A program made the translations under genes and the position numbers. The notes under the pieces are model-generated. The model made no database searches. It was not told the DNA's origin and was given only the letters and a program-made list of their open reading frames with translations. 12,269 nt of DNA from Mesorhizobium sp. (lineage in GTDB: Bacteria; Pseudomonadota; Alphaproteobacteria; Rhizobiales; Rhizobiaceae): positions 1 through 12,269 of the forward strand of contig JAEKLU010000144.1 in NCBI GenBank assembly GCA_019509685.1. The letters are read 5' to 3'. Below, piece by piece: positions 1 to 6,752 of the stretch; position 1 is the stretch's first letter, and each line of letters opens with the position of its first letter.

Positions 1-648
1 GAGGCGCTGACCCGTGTCGATTCGACCTCCGGCGACTGGTACGCGACTTCCGGCCACATGATCTGGATCGGCGACCGCACCCGCCAGCCCGACCATGCGC
101 ATGTCGAATATTTCCGCGGCATCAAGAATCCGCTCGGCCTGAAATGCGGGCCATCGCTGACGCCGGACTGTCTCATGGAGCTCATCGACCTGCTCAATCC
201 CGAAAACGAGCCGGGACGTCTGACGCTGATCGCCCGCTTCGGGTCCGACAAGGTCGTCGAGCATCTGCCCAAGCTGGTGCGGGCCGTGAAGAAGGAAGGG
301 CGCAACGTGGTATGGTCGTCCGACCCGATGCATGGCAACACGATCGAGGCGGCCGGCTACAAGACGCGTCCGTTCGACCGCATCCTGAAGGAAGTGCAGA
401 CCTTCTTCGAGGTGCATCGCGCCGAAGGCACGCATCCGGGCGGCATCCATGTCGAGATGACCGGCAAGAACGTCACCGAGTGCACCGGCGGCGCCCGCGC
501 CATCACGGCCGAGGATTTGCAGGACCGCTACCACACCCATTGCGACCCGCGCCTCAACGCCGATCAGGCGATCGAGCTCGCCTTCCTGGTCTCGGATCTG
601 CTCAAGAAGAGCCATCCGGTCCAGCACAGGCAGGCCGCCAACGCCTGA
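1..648 (+). CDS. aroG: Class II 3-deoxy-7-phosphoheptulonate (DAHP) synthase, C-terminal part
   Basis: Condenses phosphoenolpyruvate with erythrose 4-phosphate to DAHP, the first committed step of the shikimate pathway for aromatic amino acids, in the cytoplasm. The reading frame is open from base 1, so the start lies outside the window and about 215 residues remain; class II enzymes are about 450-460 aa, so roughly the C-terminal half is present. Visible hallmarks in order: a [20 protein letters not shown] block, [14 protein letters not shown], a DPMHGNT block whose His is a known metal ligand in the family, [18 protein letters not shown] with the metal-binding Glu, and [13 protein letters not shown] with the metal-binding Asp. 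The metal-ligand roles are family knowledge from the Mycobacterium tuberculosis enzyme. The stop at 646-648 is followed by a strong terminator. The symbol varies among rhizobia (aroF or aroG); the enzyme call is firm. Confidence 0.95.
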   Translation, partial: EALTRVDSTSGDWYATSGHMIWIGDRTRQPDHAHVEYFRGIKNPLGLKCGPSLTPDCLMELIDLLNPENEPGRLTLIARFGSDKVVEHLPKLVRAVKKEGRNVVWSSDPMHGNTIEAAGYKTRPFDRILKEVQTFFEVHRAEGTHPGGIHVEMTGKNVTECTGGARAITAEDLQDRYHTHCDPRLNADQAIELAFLVSDLLKKSHPVQHRQAANA

Positions 649-672
649 GCAGGCGAGCCCTTACCAATATGA

Positions 673-704
673 AAAAGGCGCTGGATCGAAATCCGGCGCC
701 TTTT
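673..704. terminator. Bidirectional Rho-independent terminator
   Basis: A 14-bp stem (673-686 with 691-704, one T-G wobble) closes a CGAA tetraloop. The arms begin with AAAA and end with TTTT, so each strand ends its stem in a run of T. It lies between the DAHP synthase stop (648) and the stop of the convergent glycosyltransferase (740), so it can end transcripts from both sides. Confidence 0.9.
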
Positions 705-739
705 CATTTTTGAGGTGTTCGTCGAGGTAGGTTCGCCGG

Positions 740-2308
740 TCAATCCGCATCGGGCAGCTGTGGCGGATCGCCCGGCAAATCGCTTCTTCCCGGCGGGAAG
801 ACGGCAAAATTGACGGCGATCGGTGGCTCCCGCAGCGACCAGTTGAAATAGGCGGTCTTGACCGGCAGACCGGCAATCCAGGGCCGCAGCCGCGGTGGGG
901 GCGCGTCGCCCAGCCATACCAGCAGCATGCCCTGTTCATGCAGGCGTTGGTCCGTGATCCAGGGCGCGAGCCGTCTGTCGAGCGTCGTGAAGATCGAGGG
1001 CTCGTCCGGAGCGTCGAGCCCGGCCAGCATCGCCACGCCGTCTTCGCCACCGACAATGCCCAGCCGACCATGCATGGTCTGGTGCCAGATCGTCTCGGCT
1101 GTCTCCGATATGGACGGCGCGTCCCAGCAGAAGGGTTGCAGGCGGCCAATGACGTTGCAGCCTGTCCAACGGGTCCCCGCATAGGCGCTGGACACGCCGA
1201 CGATGCAGACCAGCGCAAGCACCGCTAGCCGGCGCAGCTCGGTCGTGCCGAGCCGCTCGCCGAGCAGGGCGACAGCCACGGCGCCGACGAGGTTGTACAT
1301 GGTCGCGCCCCAGGACTCGCCGGTGCCGGTGAACAGCGAAGCAACCATCACCAGCAGCGCCGGCCCAAGGCCCATCCACACCAGGTAGATGACGGCCCGG
1401 CGCTCGACGGTCGGGTATGACAAGCGAGCAAGCCCGGATTGTTTCAGCTGCCGCAGCAGGCCGGAGAGGCCAAGGACGACGAGGAAGGCCGACAGTCCGG
1501 CAAGCTGGACGCCGATATAATAGAGGCGGGCACGGTGAGCGAGCACCCACGCATCGCGATGCTCGGCATAAGTCAGCGGCAGGAAATCGAAGCGATAAAG
1601 CGCAATCGCCAGCGGTGCCGCGATGGCCAGGAACAGGGCAAGACCCAGCCATGGCCACGGCGTGGCCAGACGGTTTCGGGCGCGTGCGTCATAGAGAATC
1701 CAGGCCGCGCCGAACAGCAGCAGCAGGCCGGTGGAGAATTTGGCATAGAGCCCGATGCCGGCGACGAGGCCGAGCGCCAGCCACCAGCCAGGGCGCCCGT
1801 CGCGCGCGGCGCGCCAAAGCAACCAGCAGATGCCGGCCCAGAACGGCATCTGCGCATAGTCATGATTGAATTGCGGCGTCGGCCAGCCGAAGAAATAGAT
1901 CGACGGCATCAGGAGCACGGCGGCGAGCGCGCGGGTCGGGCCCATGATGTCGCGGGCCAGACAATAGACCAGGACGAAGGTCGTCGAGATCATCAGTTGC
2001 GAGATGAGATATTGCGGCCAGCGGGTCGAGCCGGTCAGCAGATGACCGATCTCGAGCAGCCAGCAGGGGAGTTGCGGGTGCTTGTAGGTCAACAGGACCC
2101 ATTCGCGGCCCCACATGAAGCCCTCGACGACATCGCGTGGCGGCCCGACATTGACGATCGCCGGCATGATCGTCCAGCACAGGGTCTGGGCCAGGCACAA
2201 GAGCGCCAGCAATTGCCACGGGTGTTGGACCAGGCCGGTCCATATCGAAGACCGGGTGCCTTCCGCCGCGGCGGCCGCCGGCCAAAGATGCAAGGATTCG
2301 CTCGACAT
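740..2308 (-). CDS. GT39/PMT-type integral membrane glycosyltransferase
   Basis: A 522-residue multi-pass membrane protein resembling the ArnT/PMT_2 (GT39, GT-C fold) glycosyltransferases, which move a sugar from a polyprenyl-phosphate donor to lipid or protein on the periplasmic face. After an N-terminal cytoplasmic stretch and a first helix (about 33-53) comes RDVVEG (D59, E62), at the place of the acidic catalytic motif in the first periplasmic loop. KHPQLPCWLLE (about 76-86) follows, matching the family's 'QPPLYTWL'-like signature. Many further hydrophobic helices run to about residue 375, then a soluble C-terminal domain of about 145 residues. The substrate cannot be read from the sequence. 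The ATG at 2306-2308 has no strong Shine-Dalgarno, but no better start was seen. It converges on the DAHP synthase and diverges from the next gene. A lipid-A or exopolysaccharide role would be guesswork. Confidence 0.85.
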   Translation of the reverse strand: MSSESLHLWPAAAAAEGTRSSIWTGLVQHPWQLLALLCLAQTLCWTIMPAIVNVGPPRDVVEGFMWGREWVLLTYKHPQLPCWLLEIGHLLTGSTRWPQYLISQLMISTTFVLVYCLARDIMGPTRALAAVLLMPSIYFFGWPTPQFNHDYAQMPFWAGICWLLWRAARDGRPGWWLALGLVAGIGLYAKFSTGLLLLFGAAWILYDARARNRLATPWPWLGLALFLAIAAPLAIALYRFDFLPLTYAEHRDAWVLAHRARLYYIGVQLAGLSAFLVVLGLSGLLRQLKQSGLARLSYPTVERRAVIYLVWMGLGPALLVMVASLFTGTGESWGATMYNLVGAVAVALLGERLGTTELRRLAVLALVCIVGVSSAYAGTRWTGCNVIGRLQPFCWDAPSISETAETIWHQTMHGRLGIVGGEDGVAMLAGLDAPDEPSIFTTLDRRLAPWITDQRLHEQGMLLVWLGDAPPPRLRPWIAGLPVKTAYFNWSLREPPIAVNFAVFPPGRSDLPGDPPQLPDAD

Positions 2309-2351
2309 GCGAGCCTAAAATCACACCGGCGAATGTCTGAATAGCGCAATA

Positions 2352-2381
2352 GCGAAAGCTTACGAAAATGTATTCTTTCGC
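2352..2381. promoter_or_regulatory. Inverted repeat in divergent intergenic region
   Basis: Exact 7-bp arms GCGAAAG (2352-2358) and CTTTCGC (2375-2381) are separated by 16 bp of AT-richer DNA, within the 215-bp gap between the glycosyltransferase and the divergent membrane protein. It could be an operator shared by both genes. No clear -35/-10 pair was recognised here, so function is unproven. Confidence 0.3.
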
Positions 2382-2523
2382 AACATTGTAAAACCAAGAT
2401 CCCGATGGAATTCAACGTCATGTCTGCTCCGGCGCCCGGAGCCGGGCCGTGGTCGGCTGCCTGTTATCTTGGGGCCGGCCGGTTGTTCCGAGGCGCGCCG
2501 TTCATCACCATCGAGGTGCCTTC

Positions 2524-3228
2524 ATGCATCACCAGCATGCCGTCATTCATCATCGCGGGCTCGACTTCTGGTCGGCGCGCGCCGCGGTTCTCGTCATCAT
2601 CTGCCTGCAGCTTCTGGTCATCAACAATCTGTCCTTCGGGCCGCGCTGGCTGGCCCCGACGATCGAGGCGGCGCTTCTGGTGCCGCTGTCGGTCGCCACG
2701 GCGTGGACGCAGATGGCGACGCAAAAGGCCGTCGACCACGAGCATTGGTACACGATCGGCCAATTCCGCCTCTATATCCGCCGCGCCGCCCTGGTATTGA
2801 CCGGCGTCATCAGCGTCATGAATTGCGGCGCGCTGGTCTTCCTGGTGCGGGCATTGCTCGAGGGCCATGCCGGCGCCGGCACGACGCTGCTCATCGATGC
2901 GCTCAACATCTGGGTCACCAATGTGATTGTCTTTGCGCTGTGGTTCTGGAGCACGGATCGCGGCGGCCCGCCGACCTGCGGCCTGGTCAAGCGCGCGCAG
3001 GCGGATTTCCTGTTCCCGCAGATGACATTGCCCGACCGCGAGACCGGTGGCTGGCTGCCCGGCTTCGTCGACTATGTCTTCCTGGCCTTCACCAATGCGA
3101 CGGCGTTCTCGCCGACCGATACCTTGCCGCTGACGCAGCGCGCCAAGCTTTTGATGATGGCCGAAGCGATGATCTCGCTGCTGACGATCGCGCTGGTGGC
3201 GGCGCGGGCGGTGAACATACTGGCCTAA
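2524..3228 (+). CDS. Six-helix membrane protein, DUF1345-like
   Basis: A 234-residue integral membrane protein of unknown function. The ATG at 2524 is chosen over in-frame starts further upstream because GAGGTG at 2513-2518 lies 5 bases before it, and because the extra upstream residues look non-natural (Arg/His-rich, uncharged by any family feature). Predicted helices lie near residues 18-37, 44-62, 88-110, 124-143, 181-195 and 208-231. The C-terminal part, DYVFLAFTNATAFSPTDT followed by a final helix, resembles DUF1345 proteins, where a 'DF.Y.aft..t.f..SDt' stretch precedes the last helix. The first ten residues include five histidines, possibly a metal-binding tail, which is inference only. 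It is transcribed alone, divergent from the glycosyltransferase and convergent with the toxin-antitoxin locus. Confidence 0.75.
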   Translation: MHHQHAVIHHRGLDFWSARAAVLVIICLQLLVINNLSFGPRWLAPTIEAALLVPLSVATAWTQMATQKAVDHEHWYTIGQFRLYIRRAALVLTGVISVMNCGALVFLVRALLEGHAGAGTTLLIDALNIWVTNVIVFALWFWSTDRGGPPTCGLVKRAQADFLFPQMTLPDRETGGWLPGFVDYVFLAFTNATAFSPTDTLPLTQRAKLLMMAEAMISLLTIALVAARAVNILA

Positions 3229-3241
3229 GCTGTGCCGATAT

Positions 3242-3280
3242 GCAGGGAGGGCCGGCTTGCGAAAGGTGGCGGCTCCCTGC
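3242..3280. terminator. Possible hairpin between convergent genes
   Basis: 8-bp arms GCAGGGAG (3242-3249) and CTCCCTGC (3273-3280) enclose 23 bases that can pair further (GCC/GGC). It sits between the stop of the membrane protein (3228) and the original stop of the RES gene (3291). There is no T-run on either side, so it is at best a weak intrinsic terminator. Confidence 0.35.
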
Positions 3281-3290
3281 GCTTCCGAAC

Positions 3291-4086
3291 TCAGTGGCCG
3301 CGCTCCCAGCGCATGTCGGAGAGCCTTGGATCAGTGAAGGCGGCGCGAGGGAATTCGAGCCGCTTGTCCGGGAATTCGCAGATCGCCTGGATGCCGAACG
3401 AGCCGATGCGGATGCGCCAAGTCTGCGGTTCGATCGGCTTTGCCTTGGCGAAGCCCTGGCACGTCAAAAGCGCGATGTTGGCGCCCTTGGGGTCGCGCAC
3501 CGAGCGGTAGCGGATCGCCTGCATCCCGGCTTCCCGCGCCACGTCGGCGATCGCCTGGCTCCCGCGCCACGTCGGCGATCGCCTGGCAGGCGGCATAGTC
3601 GGTCGGACGCGTCCAGGCCTGTTCATCGCGGTCGAGCGGCGGGCGCGTCAGGTCGATGGCCGTCTCGCATTTGATGGCCGCGGCGAAGGCGGTGTATTCG
3701 GCGGCATCGTTCGGCCATTGCGTCTGTGGCGATTCGGCGAAGAACAGCAGGCGGTAGAAGGCCATTTCCGCCACCGCTGTCAGCACGGTCTCGGCGGCGT
3801 AATAAACACCTTTGGTCTTGCCGGCGCGACGGAAACGCGAGCCGTACGGATAGACCGAACCATAGCGGAACGGCGTCGCCAGCAGATAATGCAGGTGGCG
3901 GCACTCCAGCGGGATCTGCGGCTTGGTGTCTTCGACAAGGTCCTCCAGCAGCGCCTGCTCATCGAGCGTGTCGACCAGCTTCAGCGTCGAGACGCGATGC
4001 TGCGCCTCGACCATGCGCCAGTACTTGCCTTCGAGCCTTACGGCCTCAGACGAGAGCGCGTCGGGAGTCCAGATAGGCAATGACAT
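3291..4086 (-). pseudogene. RES-domain toxin gene, frameshifted by a 28-bp tandem duplication
   Basis: RES toxins of Xre/RES toxin-antitoxin systems attack NAD+ (MbcT and relatives are NAD+ phosphorylases or glycohydrolases). The intact N-terminal part from ATG 4086 carries VEAQHRVSTLKLVDTLDEQ, CRHLHYLLATPFRY, GSRFRRAGKTKGVYYAAET and AVAEMAFYRLLFFAESP, typical of the family. At 3532-3587 a 28-bp unit is present twice, which shifts the frame after about residue 175. Translation then runs 75 or so unrelated residues (Arg/Gly/Pro/His-rich) to a stop at 3328-3330. The lost end is still readable in the old frame from inside the second copy to the original stop at 3291-3293: AIRYRSVRDPKGANIALL, then IEPQTWRIRIGSFGIQAICEF. 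The serine of the conserved Arg-Glu-Ser trio most likely lies in YRSVRD, so it is missing from the frameshifted product. The ATG overlaps the antitoxin's end by 41 bp; a TTG at 4101 is the alternative start. An assembly error is the main alternative explanation. Confidence 0.88.
3532..3587. repeat. Exact 28-bp tandem duplication (two copies)
   Basis: Copy 1 is 3532-3559 and copy 2 is 3560-3587, identical base for base. Each copy contains the 10-bp palindrome GGCGATCGCC (first at 3546-3555), which could favour slippage during replication. Because 28 is not a multiple of 3, removing one copy rejoins the two halves of the RES toxin into one frame. Confidence 0.97.
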
Positions 4087-4423
4087 CGACAAGTCCGGCA
4101 ATGGTCAGGATCTTTTCGAGCGGGGAGCCGTCGAACACCGTATTGGGGTTCTTCAGCCATGCCCGGGCGACGCTCTCGTCGCCGCCGACAATGGCGTCGA
4201 GCGAACGGAACAGGCGCACGAACAGCACCGCAAGCTCGAACGGCTTGGTGCCGCGTTCAAGCTGGAACTCCTGCTTGCGCATGCGCGAGACCGTTGCTTC
4301 CGAAACGCCGATGACCAAAGCGAGCGTCCTGGCGGTGATGTCGAGCAGGTCGGCCGCGCGCAGCGTGGCCTTGGTGATGACGGCATTTTCGGCCGCCGCC
4401 GCAGCCGCGACTGGACGTTGCAT
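4046..4423 (-). CDS. Xre/MbcA/ParS-type antitoxin of the RES toxin pair
   Basis: A 125-residue antitoxin that would bind and inhibit the RES toxin and repress its own promoter. An alanine-rich N-terminus (about 4-12) is followed by a helix-turn-helix-like region at about 22-50, with ALVIGVSEATVSRMRKQ as the likely recognition part. The C-terminal half (about 66-122) is the MbcA/ParS toxin-binding (DUF2384) domain: FVRLFRSLDAIVGG, then ARAWLKNPNTVFDGSP and GLVDVIAYLDS. The length fits the family. SD AAAGGG (4431-4436) lies 7 bases before the ATG at 4421-4423. The stop at 4046 is inside the start of the toxin gene, giving a translationally coupled pair. The reading frame is complete although the partner toxin is broken, so it is now probably an orphan antitoxin or autoregulator. 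Confidence 0.92.
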   Translation of the reverse strand: MQRPVAAAAAAENAVITKATLRAADLLDITARTLALVIGVSEATVSRMRKQEFQLERGTKPFELAVLFVRLFRSLDAIVGGDESVARAWLKNPNTVFDGSPLEKILTIAGLVDVIAYLDSRRALV

Positions 4424-4442
4424 AAGCGCACCCTTTCATTTC

Positions 4443-4462
4443 TGTGGAAAATATAGGCCACA
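4443..4462. promoter_or_regulatory. Putative antitoxin operator over the -10 element
   Basis: A 20-bp imperfect palindrome with arms TGTGG (4443-4447) and CCACA (4458-4462) encloses the -10 element and expected transcript start of the toxin-antitoxin promoter. This is where an autorepressing Xre-type antitoxin would be expected to bind; binding is inferred. Confidence 0.45.
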
Positions 4463-4478
4463 AAAATTCATTTGGAAA
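4450..4478 (-). promoter_or_regulatory. Sigma-70-like promoter of the toxin-antitoxin operon
   Basis: On the minus strand, -35 TTTCCA (4478-4473), a 17-bp spacer and -10 TATATT (4455-4450) lie just upstream of the antitoxin, giving an expected transcript start near 4443 and a leader of about 20 bases to the ATG at 4423. The region is visibly AT-richer than its surroundings. Confidence 0.6.
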
Positions 4479-4494
4479 GGGACTAGGCCGGATT

Positions 4495-5565
4495 TCAGTC
4501 TTTCTTGTAGAGCAGCCAGCCCTTGCCGGGGCGGTTGACCATCGCCGAGTGCCTGGTCACCCGGTTGCGGCCGCCGACCTTGGAGCGATACAGCGCCCGG
4601 TCGGCCTTGCTGTAGAGATCCTCGGCATTTTCGGCCTCCGAGGCCATGCAGATGCCCATGGAGATGGTCACGGTGCCATAGTTCATACCGGTCTGGCTGC
4701 TGGTGAACGGGGTCTGTTCGATCAGCGCCCGGATGCGCTCGGCAATCTCGTATGTGGCGTCCCCGCTGGCGCCTTCGACGATCAGCGCGAATTCCTCGCC
4801 GCCGGTGCGCGCGACGAACATGTCGGGGCGCACGCTGGACTGGAGGATCTCGGCGATGATCTGCAAGATCTTGTCGCCGACCGGATGGCCGTAGCGATCG
4901 TTGATGTCCTTGAAGTGGTCGATATCGGCGAGGATCAAGGCGTTGAACAGGATGCCGCGGTTGCTGTTGTAGATGCGGGTGATTTCCTTGTCGAAGGCGC
5001 GGCGGTTCCACAGCTGGGTCAGCGGATCGGTATCGGCAAGCCGTTTGTATTCCTCGAGCTTCGACTTGACGCTTTCGAGCTCGGCCGTCTTCTCGCTGAG
5101 CGTGGTGGCGACCTGGCGGTTATGATCCAGCGTCGAATGGGTCGCGGCCGACATGGCGGTGGCGATCTTGTGCAGCAATTCCTGCGAAAGCAGGCTGCGA
5201 TTGCTCAAGCCGCTGGATGTTTCGTCGAGAATGCGGCCATACTTTTCGACATGCGTGCGCTCGCTGCGCAGCAGTGCCGCGACATCCTCCAACTCCTTGG
5301 CGATTGCGTCACGGGCATGCTCGACGATAGCCGGGCCATGGTGCTGCGGAAAGAAGGTGCGGCCGATGCGGTCGAGGTCGTCCTGTGTCGGCCGGTTGCT
5401 CAGCGACACGACGGCGAGGCTGAGTTCCCGGTTGCTGCCGGTCAGCGCTTCGTAAAAGATTTCGTAGTTGCGCGGCAGGCCGAGCACGCCGAGCTGGCGC
5501 ATCGTGGCCACGACCGAACTGACGATATCGGTGTTCCTGTCGGTGGGGATGGGGGCCGGCTGCAT
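4495..5565 (-). CDS. Soluble diguanylate cyclase (GGDEF domain)
   Basis: Makes the second messenger c-di-GMP from two GTP. The protein has 356 residues and no membrane segment or signal peptide, so it is cytoplasmic. The N-terminal half (about 1-145) is a helical region of the kind common in Rhizobiales GGDEF proteins, with RNYEIFYEALTGSNREL at about 32-48. A probable coiled coil (about 146-178) leads into the GGDEF domain (about 175-340): DTDPLTQLWNRRAF at 178-191, ILADIDHFKDINDRYGHPVGD at about 211-231, and the active-site GGEEF at 255-259, which should be catalytically competent. The inhibitory I-site is degenerate: Arg is present nine residues before GGEEF (R246) but the Asp expected at 249 is Met. 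There is no EAL domain. A weak AAGGGA lies 13 bases before the ATG at 5563-5565. It reads toward the toxin-antitoxin operon with a 71-bp gap and no terminator seen, so some read-through is possible. Confidence 0.93.
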   Translation of the reverse strand: MQPAPIPTDRNTDIVSSVVATMRQLGVLGLPRNYEIFYEALTGSNRELSLAVVSLSNRPTQDDLDRIGRTFFPQHHGPAIVEHARDAIAKELEDVAALLRSERTHVEKYGRILDETSSGLSNRSLLSQELLHKIATAMSAATHSTLDHNRQVATTLSEKTAELESVKSKLEEYKRLADTDPLTQLWNRRAFDKEITRIYNSNRGILFNALILADIDHFKDINDRYGHPVGDKILQIIAEILQSSVRPDMFVARTGGEEFALIVEGASGDATYEIAERIRALIEQTPFTSSQTGMNYGTVTISMGICMASEAENAEDLYSKADRALYRSKVGGRNRVTRHSAMVNRPGKGWLLYKKD

Positions 5566-5883
5566 GTTCAGTCTACAATCCCTTCACGCCGACCCTGCGA
5601 TCGCCGGATGTCGCTCATGCGGGGATTGCCCTGAATCGCACTATGCAAAGGCGGCTCCCCAATCACCACCTTCGCTTGTACGAAACATAAATGCAGCAGC
5701 GCTAAAGTTCTGTTAACGGCCTGCATTTCCTCACTGTTTCCGCTACCTCAGGCTGTAGCGCGGTGCAGATGACGGTTTTCGAAACACGCCCCCTCTATGT
5801 CGCATTTGCCCGCACCTGGCGGCCGCAAAAATGGAATTCTTCGCGTCGGCGACAAGCGCTGGAAGTTGTCGAAGGAGGCCGGG
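5566..5883. other. Intergenic region between divergent genes
   Basis: These 318 bp lie between the start of the diguanylate cyclase and the start of the GFA-family gene and should hold both promoters. It is AT-richer around 5675-5745. I could not pick a convincing -35/-10 pair for either direction. No credible short gene, RNA gene or strong hairpin was seen. Confidence 0.5.
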
Positions 5884-6303
5884 ATGGATGACAATCACAG
5901 TGGATCGTGCCTGTGCGGGGCCGTGCGCTTCAGGACCAAGGGCCCACTGCGAGGCGTGGTCTATTGCCACTGCTCGCAATGCCGGCGCCAAACCGGCCAC
6001 TTCGTTGCCGCAACCGCCTCCAAGGATGCCGATATCGAGATAGAGGGTGCCGATACGCTCGCCTGGTATGGCGCCTCCGACGTGGCCAAACGCGGCTTTT
6101 GCCGCATTTGCGGCTCGCTGCTGTTCTGGAAGCACAATGAATTGGACACGATCTCGATCATGGCCGGCTCGTTCGACAAACCAAGCGGCCTCTCCGGCGA
6201 AAGTCATATCTTCGTCGGCGACAAGGGAGACTATTACTCGATCGACGACGGGTTGCCGCAGTTCGCACTGTCGACACCGTCGATAAAGGTCGCGGGCGAC
6301 TGA
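5884..6303 (+). CDS. GFA/CENP-V family zinc protein
   Basis: A 139-residue protein of the Gfa-like (glutathione-dependent formaldehyde-activating/CENP-V) fold. Most bacterial members have no proven substrate, and the formaldehyde activity of the founding member is itself disputed. Cysteine ligands of the two zinc sites are all visible: C9 and C11 (SCLCGAVRF), C28, C30 and C33 (YCHCSQCRRQTG), and C73 and C76 (FCRICGS). The later part carries SIMAGSFDKPSG and HIFVGDKGDYYSIDDGLP, normal for the family. The start at 5884 is chosen over an in-frame ATG at 5797 because AAGGAGG (5872-5878) is ideally placed 5 bases before it and the cysteine motif then begins at residue 9. It lies 77 bp before dgkA on the same strand, so co-transcription is possible. 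Confidence 0.93.
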   Translation: MDDNHSGSCLCGAVRFRTKGPLRGVVYCHCSQCRRQTGHFVAATASKDADIEIEGADTLAWYGASDVAKRGFCRICGSLLFWKHNELDTISIMAGSFDKPSGLSGESHIFVGDKGDYYSIDDGLPQFALSTPSIKVAGD

Positions 6304-6380
6304 ATTTTGCAGCGGCTGCCTTATTCCCTTGATCCCGCTGTTGCGATATCCCCTGCCGGTGACTCGCAAAGGGGCCTGGC

Positions 6381-6740
6381 ATGCAGCGGCTGATCGATGC
6401 TTTCATCAATTCGGTGCGGGCGTTCCGCAAGCTCGCCGCGCATGAAAAGGCGTTCCAGCAGGAGCTGCTGCTGCTGGCGCTTGCGCTGCCGGCCGGCTGG
6501 TTCATATCAGTGTCCTGGCGCAGCTATGCCTTGCTGGTCGGCGCTGTCCTGCTCCTGATCATGGTCGAAGTGCTCAACACCGGCATCGAGGCAGCCTGCG
6601 ACGCGATCTCGCGCGAGTTCCACATCGATATCCAACTCGCCAAGGACTGCGGCTCGCTGGCAGTGCTGATCTCGATAGTGATCGCCGGCGGCGTCTGGGG
6701 CATCGCCATCATCGAGCGCCTTCTCGGCGCGCCGATCTGA
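6381..6740 (+). CDS. dgkA: Diacylglycerol kinase
   Basis: A small integral membrane kinase that phosphorylates diacylglycerol to phosphatidate, recycling lipid released during envelope glycan synthesis. The 119-residue length is usual for DgkA, with three hydrophobic segments near 27-44, 47-64 and 93-113. Signature residues are present: E22 and E28 in the amphipathic N-terminus, EVLNTGIEAACDAIS (E63, N66, E70), and AKDCGSLAV (K88, D89), matching E69/N72/E76 and K94/D95 of E. coli DgkA, which bind ATP-Mg. AAAGGGG (6368-6374) precedes the ATG by 6 bases. The stop at 6738-6740 lies only 12 bp from the stop of the convergent DedA gene, leaving no room for a separate terminator. Confidence 0.95.
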   Translation: MQRLIDAFINSVRAFRKLAAHEKAFQQELLLLALALPAGWFISVSWRSYALLVGAVLLLIMVEVLNTGIEAACDAISREFHIDIQLAKDCGSLAVLISIVIAGGVWGIAIIERLLGAPI

Positions 6741-6752
6741 TCGCTCCGAGGA

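Noticed and set aside
1439..2344. Plus-strand open frame opposite the glycosyltransferase
   Set aside because: Composition rich in Arg/Gln/Glu typical of an antisense shadow; the minus-strand membrane protein is a clear family member.
2449..2523. Upstream in-frame start for the DUF1345-like protein
   Set aside because: No Shine-Dalgarno there, while GAGGTG is correctly spaced before the ATG at 2524.
3291..3626. Separate small gene at the end of the RES locus
   Set aside because: Its sequence is the original C-terminus of the RES toxin displaced by the 28-bp duplication; the residues before the join are out-of-frame toxin sequence.
4444..5634. Long plus-strand open frame opposite the diguanylate cyclase
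   Set aside because: The GGDEF protein on the other strand is certain; the plus-strand peptide shows no family features.
5797..5883. Upstream start for the GFA-family protein
   Set aside because: The ATG at 5884 has an ideal AAGGAGG and places the first cysteine pair at the usual distance from the N-terminus.
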